From Hymenobacter translucens (lineage in GTDB: Bacteria; Bacteroidota; Bacteroidia; Cytophagales; Hymenobacteraceae): 64,000 nucleotides of DNA. The stretch's first letter is position 1. The number at the start of each line of letters is the position of its first letter. Location: NCBI RefSeq assembly GCF_020685205.1, contig NZ_JAJERB010000001.1, positions 310,001 to 374,000 of the forward strand. Direction: 5' to 3'. Below, one piece after another: positions 8,755 through 16,253 of the stretch. Position numbers and translations under genes: made by a program. The notes under the pieces were generated by a model that did no database searches, was not told the DNA's origin, and was given only the letters and a program-made list of their open reading frames with translations.

Positions 8755-9216
8755 ATGATTCACCTCTACACCGACGGCTCTTCGCGGGGCAACCCGGGGC
8801 CTGGGGGCTACGGCACCATTCTGCGCTACGGACGGCACGAAAAGGAAATAACCCAGGGCTTCCGCCTGACCACTAACAACCGCATGGAGCTGCTGGCCGT
8901 GATTGTGGGGCTCGAGGCTGTAACCCGCCCGGAGCTGCCCATCACCGTCGTGACGGACTCGAAGTATGTGGTCGACGCGGTAGAAAAGCGCTGGGTGTTT
9001 GGCTGGGTCAACAAGCCGGACTTTGGCAAAAAAGCCAACGAGGACCTGTGGCGGCGGTTTCTGAAAATCTACCAGCAGCGCACCGTGCGCTTTCAGTGGG
9101 TGCGCGGCCACAACGGCCACCCCGAAAACGAGCGGTGCGACCGGCTGGCAGTCTATAGTGCTGAGAACGGCCCCTTATTGATAGACGCCGGCTACGAAGC
9201 CGCCGTGGGCCGGTAA
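8755..9216 (+). CDS. rnhA: Ribonuclease HI
   Basis: Cleaves the RNA strand of RNA-DNA hybrids (Okazaki primers, R-loops). 153 residues, normal for bacterial RNase HI. All four catalytic acidic residues are visible: D7 in LYTDGSSRGNPGPGGYG, E45 in NNRMELLAV, D68 in VVTDSKYV and D129 in ERCDRLA, plus the His of the GHNGHPEN loop. The start follows almost directly after the marC-rnhA inverted repeat, so the stem may overlap its ribosome-loading region. Confidence 0.97.
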   Translation: MIHLYTDGSSRGNPGPGGYGTILRYGRHEKEITQGFRLTTNNRMELLAVIVGLEAVTRPELPITVVTDSKYVVDAVEKRWVFGWVNKPDFGKKANEDLWRRFLKIYQQRTVRFQWVRGHNGHPENERCDRLAVYSAENGPLLIDAGYEAAVGR

Positions 9217-9361
9217 TAGCAGCCGGCCCCGCGTATCGTTGCGTGACCTCGTGGTAACGGCGCGCACGACACGCTGAGCCGGTGCTGCGCGCCCCGAACG
9301 AATTATCCATCAACTGCCATTTAAGCCATCTTAGCCCGGCTTACCGTAGACTAGCAGCCCT

Positions 9362-10075
9362 ATGAAGAACTTTCCCGCCTTTGCCTTGCTGCTCCTCGCT
9401 CTGGGCGCTTGTCAGCAGCAAACCGAAACCACTTCCTCCCGGGGTCCGCAGAGCGAGCCGGTCACGGTGCCGTGCCGCTGCCCCAGTGAGCTGCCCGTGT
9501 CGGACACGCGGCCCGATACCACGTTTCAGTTTTCCAACGGGCAGGCCATTTCGGTGTGCGGGCTGCGGGAGCAGGTCCGGAACCTGAGCTACTACTCGGA
9601 GTTTGCCGTTTCGGGCTGCCAGACCAATCAGGTGCTCAAGTACTGGGATGCCCGGCAGCGCTGCCAGCTGGCCTTCGGAGCCGATACGCTCACGGTAGAG
9701 TCGTTGCTGAACCTGCCGGCGGGCCCTAACTTCCGCTACACCCTGGTTCCCTTCATCATCGACCAGTTTTATCCGCTGCGCAACGGCGTCCGCTACATTT
9801 CCAACTTCAACCGTGGCATCCGCCCCTATGCCGCCGCCGACCTGCGGCGTATTAGCAAGGACTACGCCCGCCTCCCCGAGCTTACCGACGCCGAAAAGCT
9901 GGAGCTGGCCAACCGCCTGTTCGTGGCCTCCCTGGGCGGGGATGACACATCGGCCAGCTCGTTCCGGCAGCTGAAAAGCAGCTTTGCCGGCGGCAGCGCC
10001 AACGCGGCGGAATACGCCGAGCTGAACCGCCTGCTGGTACTCTGGCAGCGGGGCGGCACCCCGCCCAAATCCTGA
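9362..10075 (+). CDS. Putative lipoprotein of unknown function
   Basis: 237 residues starting with a lipoprotein signal peptide (MKNFPAFALLLLALGAC; lipobox LGAC, lipidated Cys at 17) and a Gln/Thr/Ser-rich linker. The mature domain has several Cys (VPCRCPSELP, ISVCGLREQ, VSGCQTNQ, QRCQLAFG), which suggests disulfides in the periplasm. The second half is predicted alpha-helical. I do not recognise a family. The gene ends 9 bp before trmN6 on the same strand, so they may share a transcript. The 145 bp upstream gap holds nothing I recognise. Confidence 0.75.
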   Translation: MKNFPAFALLLLALGACQQQTETTSSRGPQSEPVTVPCRCPSELPVSDTRPDTTFQFSNGQAISVCGLREQVRNLSYYSEFAVSGCQTNQVLKYWDARQRCQLAFGADTLTVESLLNLPAGPNFRYTLVPFIIDQFYPLRNGVRYISNFNRGIRPYAAADLRRISKDYARLPELTDAEKLELANRLFVASLGGDDTSASSFRQLKSSFAGGSANAAEYAELNRLLVLWQRGGTPPKS

Positions 10076-10084
10076 CTTGGAACC

Positions 10085-10807
10085 GTGCCCAACCCCTATT
10101 TTCAATTTAAGCAGTTCCTGGTGCGGCAGGACGGCTGCGCCATGAAGGTCTGCACCGATGCCTGCGTGCTGGGCGCGGCGGCCGACCTGACCGGGGCTAC
10201 GCGCATCCTGGACGTTGGTACCGGCACCGGCCTGCTGGCCTTAATGGCGGCCCAGCGCACCGCCGGAGCAACTATTGAGGCCGTGGAACTGGACGTGAAA
10301 GCCGCCGGTCAGGCCGCCGATAATGTGGGAGCCTCCCCCTGGGGTAACCGAATCCGGGTCCATGCGCAGAGTCTGCAGGAGTTTGCCGCCACCTTTCCCC
10401 CACCCTTCGACCATATTCTCTGTAACCCTCCCTTTTTCCGCAACTCCCTCCGCTCTCCTGACGCTGCCCGCACCACGGCCCGCCATACCGCCCCGGATAC
10501 GCTTTCGTTTGCCGAGCTGGCCGGTTTTGCCCAAGCGTTTCTGCTCCCGGCGGGCAGGCTAACCGTGCTGCTGCCCCCGCCGGAAATGGCACACTTCGAA
10601 CAAGACGCCGCGGCTACGGGCCTGTACCCGCTTACCCGCCTCGTGCTGCAGCACAGCCCGACGACAAAACCGCTGCGTCATATTACCGCTTTTGGCCGAC
10701 AGCAGCACCCCTGTCAGCAAACAACGCTGCCTGTCTATGAAGCCGGAGCACCGGTCTACTCCCCGGCATTCCGGAAACTGCTACAGGACTTTTACCTGGC
10801 CTTTTAA
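10085..10807 (+). CDS. trmN6: tRNA1(Val) (adenine(37)-N6)-methyltransferase
   Basis: SAM-dependent methyltransferase (YfiC/TrmN6 type) that modifies A37 of tRNA1(Val). 240 residues, GTG start. Seen: the N-terminal FQFKQFLVRQD-x-C-AMKVCTDACVLG block typical of TrmN6, SAM motif I ILDVGTGTGL (~41-50), an acidic residue closing strand 2 (AVELD) and the amino-methyltransferase signature NPPF at 114-117. Family membership is firm; the exact tRNA target is inferred from homologues. Confidence 0.9.
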   Translation: MPNPYFQFKQFLVRQDGCAMKVCTDACVLGAAADLTGATRILDVGTGTGLLALMAAQRTAGATIEAVELDVKAAGQAADNVGASPWGNRIRVHAQSLQEFAATFPPPFDHILCNPPFFRNSLRSPDAARTTARHTAPDTLSFAELAGFAQAFLLPAGRLTVLLPPPEMAHFEQDAAATGLYPLTRLVLQHSPTTKPLRHITAFGRQQHPCQQTTLPVYEAGAPVYSPAFRKLLQDFYLAF

Positions 10808-10982
10808 CTACCGGCTCCAGCCGCCGTAGCTGCTCCAGCTGATTGAGCTTATCCTGGTATTCGGTGGTGAGCAGATTCTGAGCCATTGGCCCACCCCCCG
10901 CGGCCCAGCAGCGGCGCAGCCCGGTGTCACTAACCAGCCCCGCATGCCGGGCCCGCAGCCCGTTTACATACGAGGAAACCAC
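10683..10982 (-). pseudogene. Possible coding remnant antisense to trmN6 tail
   Basis: An open frame continues on the minus strand directly past the stop codon of the saccharopine dehydrogenase-like gene. From about 10990 down to 10808 its codons show the strong G/C third-position bias of real genes here and it reads like protein (MAQNLLTTEYQDKLNQLEQL). After entering the trmN6 3' end the bias vanishes. No good start codon: GTG at 10982 is the best. It could be a decayed or truncated gene, or a short real gene with a long convergent overlap. Weak evidence. Confidence 0.3.
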
Positions 10983-11007
10983 GCATTCCTCAACGATGGT
11001 GCTGGCG

Positions 11008-12360
11008 CTATCGTGTCGTTTCCTGTTCTACGAAATCAATGCCGTAGTCGGCCCGCAGCTCCGCCAGGATCGGCTCGTACAGGTCGGGGCTTGTTGGAAT
11101 CACCACTCCCCGCTGGGTTAGCTCCCCACGCAGCAGGCGGCGCACCGCCATTCCCAGCGGTAGGCCGACCGTTTTGGCCATGGCGGTATGCGTGGCATCA
11201 TCCCCCAGCACTACGAGCGACGACGTGCTCCGGTGGGTTTTGCCGTTCAGCTCGAACTCGAACAGGTGCTGCATCACGATCATGTCGTGGTCGCCTTCCT
11301 GCAGCTGCCATTTGCGGGTAAGCAGCCGCTCCAGGAGTTGCGCCGGCGTGGCATCAGCCAGCCCTACCACCTCATCAGACCACAGTCCCAGCCACTGCAG
11401 GCGACTGATTTCCTCGCTTTCGGGGGCCAGGTTCAGGTACTGGGCCAGCCGTGTAGACAAGGGTAGCTGCAGGCCGGGCCGAAGCACGGGCAGGTAGGAT
11501 TCGAGCAGTTCGGCCCAGGTCATCGTCGCCGGGTTTCCCAGGCGGCCTGAGTCGTCGGTCAGGCCGAGGTGTACCAGGGCGGCCCAGGCAGCGCAGTAGC
11601 CCGGGCGGCGTAGGGTGCCGCGCAGGATGGTGGGAATGGCGTCGAGGCCGTAGGGCGCGCGGTAGCTCAGCGAGTCCCGGTTGGCGTAGCCTTCAAACTG
11701 TCCGAAGCCGGGTACGTCGAGCAGCTCCGTCCGGCGGAACAGCTGCTGGTAGGGAATGTAGCGCGGATGCCCGTGCTCCAGGTACTTGGCGGTTCCCTGC
11801 CCGGCGAGCACCACGTTGCGCGGGTTCCAGGTGAACTTGTAGCGCCACGGGTTATTGCCTTCCGAGTCCGGCGCCATCAGCCCCCCGCAGTAGGATTTAA
11901 ACGAAGTCAGCTGCCCGCCCCGGGCCCGGATGTGGCGCAGCACCGCCATGGCCGACATGTGGTCTAGTCCCGGATCGAGTCCGCACTCCATCAGCAGGGT
12001 GATGCCCGCGGCTTCGGCTTCCGGCCCCAGCGCCCGAATGTCGTCTGACACGTAGCTGGCCGTGGCCAGGTGGCGGCGGTGGCGAAGACAGGCATGGGCC
12101 ACGGTCAGGTGAAGCAGGGCCGGCAGCATCGAAATTACGACGTCCGCAGCGGCAACCAGCTCTTCCAGTCGGTCCTCTTCCTCGATGCTGAACGGCACGG
12201 CCCGGGCAAATTCGCTGTGGGCGGCCAGCACCGGGGCCAGATGAGCCGGGTTTACGTCGCCCACGGTCAGCTGCCAGTTCTCGACAGGCGCGTAGCGAAG
12301 CAGGTATTGAATCAGGGAAGAAGCCGAGCGGCCAGCCCCCAGCAGTAGAATGCGCGCCAT
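11008..12360 (-). CDS. Saccharopine dehydrogenase-like oxidoreductase
   Basis: 450 residues. N-terminal Rossmann fold with the dinucleotide motif ILLLGAGRSASSLIQYL at residues 4-20, a nucleotide-binding acidic strand end (TVGDVNPAH) and DVVISMLPALLHL, followed by the C-terminal saccharopine-dehydrogenase domain (MECGLDPGLDHMSAM, SYCGGLMAPDSEGNNPWRYKFTWNPRN). By family it acts on saccharopine or a related N-(dicarboxyalkyl) amino acid with NAD(P)H. Physiological substrate in Bacteroidota is unsettled and no lysine-pathway gene is adjacent. ATG at 12358-12360. The 236 bp to the next gene contain an A/T-rich stretch near 12495-12540 that probably holds promoters. Confidence 0.85.
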   Translation of the reverse strand: MARILLLGAGRSASSLIQYLLRYAPVENWQLTVGDVNPAHLAPVLAAHSEFARAVPFSIEEEDRLEELVAAADVVISMLPALLHLTVAHACLRHRRHLATASYVSDDIRALGPEAEAAGITLLMECGLDPGLDHMSAMAVLRHIRARGGQLTSFKSYCGGLMAPDSEGNNPWRYKFTWNPRNVVLAGQGTAKYLEHGHPRYIPYQQLFRRTELLDVPGFGQFEGYANRDSLSYRAPYGLDAIPTILRGTLRRPGYCAAWAALVHLGLTDDSGRLGNPATMTWAELLESYLPVLRPGLQLPLSTRLAQYLNLAPESEEISRLQWLGLWSDEVVGLADATPAQLLERLLTRKWQLQEGDHDMIVMQHLFEFELNGKTHRSTSSLVVLGDDATHTAMAKTVGLPLGMAVRRLLRGELTQRGVVIPTSPDLYEPILAELRADYGIDFVEQETTR

Positions 12361-12597
12361 AGCAAGCAGAATGAGGTGATGCCCCGGTAATGCTGCTCGG
12401 CTGATTGGGGCCCGGGCCGATAGCAGGGCAAAACTGCAAAAAAGAACCGGGCCTGCCCAGGCGGATACAGCCGGCAGCGGTACGACACGCAGCTAAAAAA
12501 TCTTATTGAGTATTCTTAACCCCAAATTGTCTAATTTCACCGCCCCTTACTCAGCCGGGGCGGCTTCTGGTGCCGGCTCGCGCCTATTTTCCTGCGA

Positions 12598-13089
12598 ATG
12601 GCCCACCCCCTCCACCTGACCATCACGGTCGACGTCCTGGCTTCCGAAACCGAACTGACTTCCGCCGAGGCACTGGTCTGGCAGCAGGCCCGCGCCGCCA
12701 CCGACCATGCTTACGCCCCCTATTCCCACTTTCACGTGGGGGCCGCGCTGCTGCTGGAGGATGGCTCCGTCTTTCAGGGCACCAACCAGGAAAATGCCGC
12801 TTACCCCTCCGGCCTCTGTGCCGAGCGGACCGCGCTGTTCGGGCTGGCGGCCAGCAAGCCCCAGAGCCGGATTGTCGGTATGGCCGTAGCAGCCCGTCCC
12901 GCGCGTGGCGACTTCGGGCCGGCTATGCCCTGCGGCGCCTGCCGGCAGGTGATGACGGAGTACGAAAACCGCCAGGGCCAGCCCATTCCTTTGCTGCTTC
13001 CGGGTCCGAACGCCACCATCTACCGTTTTCGCAGCCTGGGCGACCTGCTGCCCTTCCAGTTTTCCGCCGACGATCTGCCGGCCCGGTAA
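12598..13089 (+). CDS. cdd: Cytidine deaminase
   Basis: Zinc hydrolase converting cytidine/deoxycytidine to uridine/deoxyuridine in pyrimidine salvage. 163 residues, slightly longer than the ~130-residue tetrameric type because of an N-terminal extension. Seen: substrate block APYSHFHVGAALL, GTNQENAAYPSGLCAERTA with zinc Cys and the catalytic Glu, and PCGACRQVM with the other two zinc Cys. The three-Cys ligand set marks the homotetrameric class. The start codon ATG at 12598 follows an A/T-rich upstream stretch. Confidence 0.95.
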   Translation: MAHPLHLTITVDVLASETELTSAEALVWQQARAATDHAYAPYSHFHVGAALLLEDGSVFQGTNQENAAYPSGLCAERTALFGLAASKPQSRIVGMAVAARPARGDFGPAMPCGACRQVMTEYENRQGQPIPLLLPGPNATIYRFRSLGDLLPFQFSADDLPAR

Positions 13090-13179
13090 AACAGTAAGCG
13101 GGCGGGTAAGTTGACGTCGTATCTGCGGCAGAATTTCACTCGTTGCTCAGCCTCGTACCGCTTGCTTACCACACCCTTC

Positions 13180-13851
13180 ATGGCTCTGGAACGACAGCTC
13201 ACGGTTGCGCGCACGGCCCGGTACTACCAGCTTGGGGAGCTGACGGCGGCTACGCGGCAGGTGTGGTTTGTGTGCCACGGCTACGGGCAGCTCGCCGCTT
13301 ATTTTGTTCGCCACTTTGCGGGGCTTACCGCGGCTGATCCTACCCTGGTGGTTATTGCGCCGGAAGGATTGTCGCGCTTCTACCTGCAGGGGAACGGCGG
13401 ACGCGTAGGCGCTTCCTGGATGACCCGAGAAGACCGGCTTTCGGAAATAGACGATTACGTAGCTTACCTCAATCAGCTGAGCAGCGCCGTGCTCAGCTCC
13501 TGCCCCACTCCGCCCAGCGTCACGGTGCTGGGGTTTTCCCAGGGGGCGGCCACCGTGAGCCGCTGGCTGGCCCGGGCCCCGTTCCGGCCTTCCCGGCTTA
13601 TCCTGTGGGCCGGGGCCTTTCCCGAAGACATCGACTTTACCGTGGCCACGCACCTGCTGCACGCCCTGCCGATATCTCTTGTATGCGGCGACCAGGATGA
13701 GTATATCTCCGCTGAGGCGCTGAACCGTCAGGTAGCCTTCCTGCGGGGCTTGGGAGTGGAGCCCGAAGTACGATGTTTCGCGGGCAAGCACGAGCTTAAT
13801 GCCGCCCTGCTGCAGCAGCTGCGCCAGGATGCAAGTCCCGGCGCGCTTTAG
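13180..13851 (+). CDS. Alpha/beta hydrolase, carboxylesterase/phospholipase-like
   Basis: 223 residues from the ATG at 13180 (MALERQLTVARTARYY); an in-frame start at 13111 would add unconvincing sequence. Seen: oxyanion region FVCHGYGQLAAYF, nucleophile elbow LGFSQGAATVSRW (Ser in G-F-S-Q-G), Asp in CGDQDEYIS and His in FAGKHELN, i.e. a complete catalytic triad. The GFSQG elbow matches the YpfH/carboxylesterase-phospholipase subgroup. Substrate unknown. Its stop overlaps the stop of the convergent SDR gene by 4 bp. Confidence 0.87.
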   Translation: MALERQLTVARTARYYQLGELTAATRQVWFVCHGYGQLAAYFVRHFAGLTAADPTLVVIAPEGLSRFYLQGNGGRVGASWMTREDRLSEIDDYVAYLNQLSSAVLSSCPTPPSVTVLGFSQGAATVSRWLARAPFRPSRLILWAGAFPEDIDFTVATHLLHALPISLVCGDQDEYISAEALNRQVAFLRGLGVEPEVRCFAGKHELNAALLQQLRQDASPGAL

Positions 13852-14597
13852 TCGCGTTTGAACTGGTAGGCAGAAGCCTGCGCCCGGGGCAGCAGCAGTA
13901 CCTCGGCAATGTTGACGTGGGGCGGGCGCGTCACCATAAACTGGATTACCTCCGCCACATCCTGCGCCGACAAAGGCTGGTAGCCCTGGTAGACAGCGGA
14001 CGCCCGCTGCACGTCACCTTTAAAGCGAACCTGGGAAAACTCGGTTTCCACCGCCCCCGGGTTTACCTCGGCCACCCGGATGCCATGGGGCAGCAGATCC
14101 ATCCGCATTCCTTTGGTAAGGGCCGCCACGGCCGCTTTAGAGGCACAGTACACGTTACCGTTGGCATACGTCTCGTGCCCGGCCAGGGAGCCGATATTCA
14201 CAATGTGTCCCTGCTGCCGCGCAATCATGCCCGGCATAATGGCCCGTGACACGTTCAGCAGCCCCTTCACGTTGCTGTCGAGCATAAAGTCCCAGTCGGC
14301 CGGGTCTCCGTCCTGCACCGGGCCTAAGCCGTGAGCCCCGCCGGCGCTGTTGATCAGCACGTCAATCTGTTGAAACGCCGTGGGCAGGCTGCCAATTGCT
14401 GCTTCGGTAGCCGCCCGGTCGCGCACGTCGAAGGTCAACAGGTGCACCGGGGTGGAAACGAGCTCCCGGGCCAGCGCATCGAGCCGCTCGAGCCGGCGCC
14501 CGGTTATTACCAACTGAAAGCCAGCCTGGGCCAGCGCCACCGCTGTAGCCCGCCCGATTCCGGAAGAAGCCCCGGTGATAAGTGCAGTACGCGTCAT
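13848..14597 (-). CDS. SDR-family NAD(P)-dependent oxidoreductase
   Basis: 249 residues, classical short-chain dehydrogenase. Seen: cofactor motif TGASSGIGRATAVAL at residues ~8-22, an Arg pair after strand 2 (ITGRRLERL) favouring NADP(H), NSAGG, catalytic Ser in NIGSLAGHE and Tyr-x-x-x-Lys in VYCASKAAV. The PGAVETEFS stretch and C-terminus resemble the YdfG-type serine/3-hydroxy acid dehydrogenases. Specific substrate cannot be told. Convergent with the esterase gene. Confidence 0.9.
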   Translation of the reverse strand: MTRTALITGASSGIGRATAVALAQAGFQLVITGRRLERLDALARELVSTPVHLLTFDVRDRAATEAAIGSLPTAFQQIDVLINSAGGAHGLGPVQDGDPADWDFMLDSNVKGLLNVSRAIMPGMIARQQGHIVNIGSLAGHETYANGNVYCASKAAVAALTKGMRMDLLPHGIRVAEVNPGAVETEFSQVRFKGDVQRASAVYQGYQPLSAQDVAEVIQFMVTRPPHVNIAEVLLLPRAQASAYQFKRD

Positions 14598-14657
14598 AAG
14601 AACAGGAGCTTTCCAACCGGAAAGCGCAAGGGTAAAAGGGCGGAAAAGGGCCGGGCT

Positions 14658-15455
14658 CTACTCGAAGGTGAAGTAGAGCGTCACCGTGTTGCTTTTCATG
14701 CTTTGCAGACTGCTGCTGTAGATGTCCCGGTTGGGAATAAGCAGATTCTTCATGCCGTGGGAAAAGCGCAGCTCGGGCGCAAACTTGAACAGCGGGTAAA
14801 ACAGGTCGAGTCCGACGCCATATTCAATGGCAATGTCGCTGTCGGCGGCCCGGAGCTGGTTTCGCTCGGGGTCCCGGCGGCGGTTACCTACGTTTACGCT
14901 GGGCTTTACGCCGCCCACCAGGTACACCCGGGTGTTGCGTCGCCGCTCCGACTTATACTTCAGCAGCAGCGGGAAGTCAATCTGCGTCGAGCCTACCTCC
15001 TGCGTTTTAATGGAATCGGCGGGAGAGTAGCCGGCCGGCAAAAACTCTACCTGCCGGGTAATGAAGCTCACGCCGGGAGCAAAGCGCAGGTTGAAGTAGT
15101 CGGCCAGGCGTACGTCGGCCACAAACCCTACTGACAGGCCTGGGCTGATGATGGAGTTGGCGGCTACTCCCCGGTTGGTGCCGATGTTGTTGGTGTACGA
15201 CTTCGACTGCTCAATCTTATACCGGGAAAAGTTGGGAGCAATGTAGAAGCCGGGGTGAAACCACTTGTCGTCGTAGCCGGTCAGGTTGTTTACCGTAATC
15301 GACTTGACCTGCCCTTTGTTGCCCCGGCTGGCCCGGTCCTTTTTCTGCGCCTGGGTGCTCAGGGGCTGCAGGCCGAGAAGCACGGTCAGTACGGCCAGCG
15401 CCCCTATTTGTGAGCGGTGTAAATGGAGCTTATGCCAAAAGTGAGGGGTTGCCAT
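14658..15455 (-). CDS. porT: PorT-like outer-membrane beta-barrel (type IX secretion)
   Basis: 265 residues: signal peptide (core [14 protein letters not shown], cleavage near TQAQ), a short basic linker, then alternating hydrophobic strands typical of an eight-stranded PorT-family barrel, ending in aromatic TLYFTFE as outer-membrane barrels do. PorT is required for type IX secretion in Porphyromonas. Location directly downstream of ubiE is a recurrent arrangement of porT in Bacteroidota (from memory). The ATG lies 52 bp inside the ubiE 3' end; no later start keeps the signal peptide, so the overlap seems real and suggests translational coupling. Confidence 0.82.
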   Translation of the reverse strand: MATPHFWHKLHLHRSQIGALAVLTVLLGLQPLSTQAQKKDRASRGNKGQVKSITVNNLTGYDDKWFHPGFYIAPNFSRYKIEQSKSYTNNIGTNRGVAANSIISPGLSVGFVADVRLADYFNLRFAPGVSFITRQVEFLPAGYSPADSIKTQEVGSTQIDFPLLLKYKSERRRNTRVYLVGGVKPSVNVGNRRRDPERNQLRAADSDIAIEYGVGLDLFYPLFKFAPELRFSHGMKNLLIPNRDIYSSSLQSMKSNTVTLYFTFE

Positions 15456-16129
15456 GCAGGATTTTTGAAACCGACTTGCGAAAGAATAGCCAGGAAATGG
15501 GGGCCATCCGGGAAAGCCTGCACCGATTCGGGCAGGTACGTGTACGCCGCGCGGTCTTTGGAAATGAGTTTACCGAATACCGGCAGAATACGCCGGAAAT
15601 AGAAATTATACGCCTGTTTCATTGGAAACGCCGTGGGCTTGGAAAATTCCAGAATCACCACTTTGCCCCCGGGGCGCAAAACGCGCTGCATCTCAGCCAG
15701 ACCCTTGGTCAGGTTTTCAAAGTTGCGTACGCCAAACGAGGCCGTCACGGCGTCGAAGTGGTTGTCGGGAAAAGGCAGGTTCTCGGAGTCGCCCAGCTCC
15801 AAGGTGATGCGGTCATTCAGGCCTTTGGCAGTAAGCTTGCGCCGTCCTACCTCCAGCATCCCTTCCGAGATGTCTACGCCCGTCACCTTGGTTTCGGGGG
15901 CCAGCCGCAGACTTTCAATGGCGAAATCGCCCGTGCCGGTAGCAATATCCAGAATCCGGGCCGGGCGCATTTCTTTCAGCTGATTTACGGCTTGCCGCCG
16001 CCAGTAGATATCGGTGCCCGCACTTAAAAAGTGATTTAGAAAGTCATATTTACCAGCAATGCTGTTAAACATCTGGGCTACCTGTGACTTTTTGCCGGCA
16101 GCATCATCTTTGTAGGGAACAACGGACAT
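15404..16129 (-). CDS. ubiE: Demethylmenaquinone methyltransferase UbiE/MenG
   Basis: C-methylation of demethylmenaquinone, last step of menaquinone synthesis. 241 residues from the ATG at 16127-16129 ([21 protein letters not shown]). Seen: UbiE opening [26 protein letters not shown] motif [28 protein letters not shown], the family block [20 protein letters not shown] and ILEFSKP. Menaquinone as substrate is inferred from the phylum. A TAAGTTTG -7 element lies 41-48 bp upstream on the same strand. Confidence 0.94.
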   Translation of the reverse strand: MSVVPYKDDAAGKKSQVAQMFNSIAGKYDFLNHFLSAGTDIYWRRQAVNQLKEMRPARILDIATGTGDFAIESLRLAPETKVTGVDISEGMLEVGRRKLTAKGLNDRITLELGDSENLPFPDNHFDAVTASFGVRNFENLTKGLAEMQRVLRPGGKVVILEFSKPTAFPMKQAYNFYFRRILPVFGKLISKDRAAYTYLPESVQAFPDGPHFLAILSQVGFKNPAWQPLTFGISSIYTAHK

Positions 16130-16169
16130 ATTCAGAAGCAAATAACGCAAGTCGTTGGGCCGAATTGCC

Positions 16170-16177
16170 CAAACTTA
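16170..16177 (-). promoter_or_regulatory. Candidate -7 promoter element for ubiE-porT
   Basis: On the minus strand this reads TAAGTTTG, matching TAnnTTTG, and lies about 40 bp before the ubiE ATG. No clear -33 TTG at the expected distance. Confidence 0.4.
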
Positions 16178-16204
16178 ACGCCCAACCGGGCATAAAGTTG
16201 AAAA

Positions 16205-16234
16205 AAAAGGCCGGGCAGTGTGCCCGGCCTTTTT
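16205..16234. terminator. Rho-independent terminator downstream of porE-like gene
   Basis: Perfect 13 bp stem AAAAGGCCGGGCA / TGCCCGGCCTTTT with a 3-base loop. A/T runs flank both sides, so it can act in either direction. It lies 20 bp beyond the stop of the porE-like gene (minus strand) and upstream of ubiE. Confidence 0.85.
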
Positions 16235-16253
16235 CAGAAGCGTGCGGAAAGGC

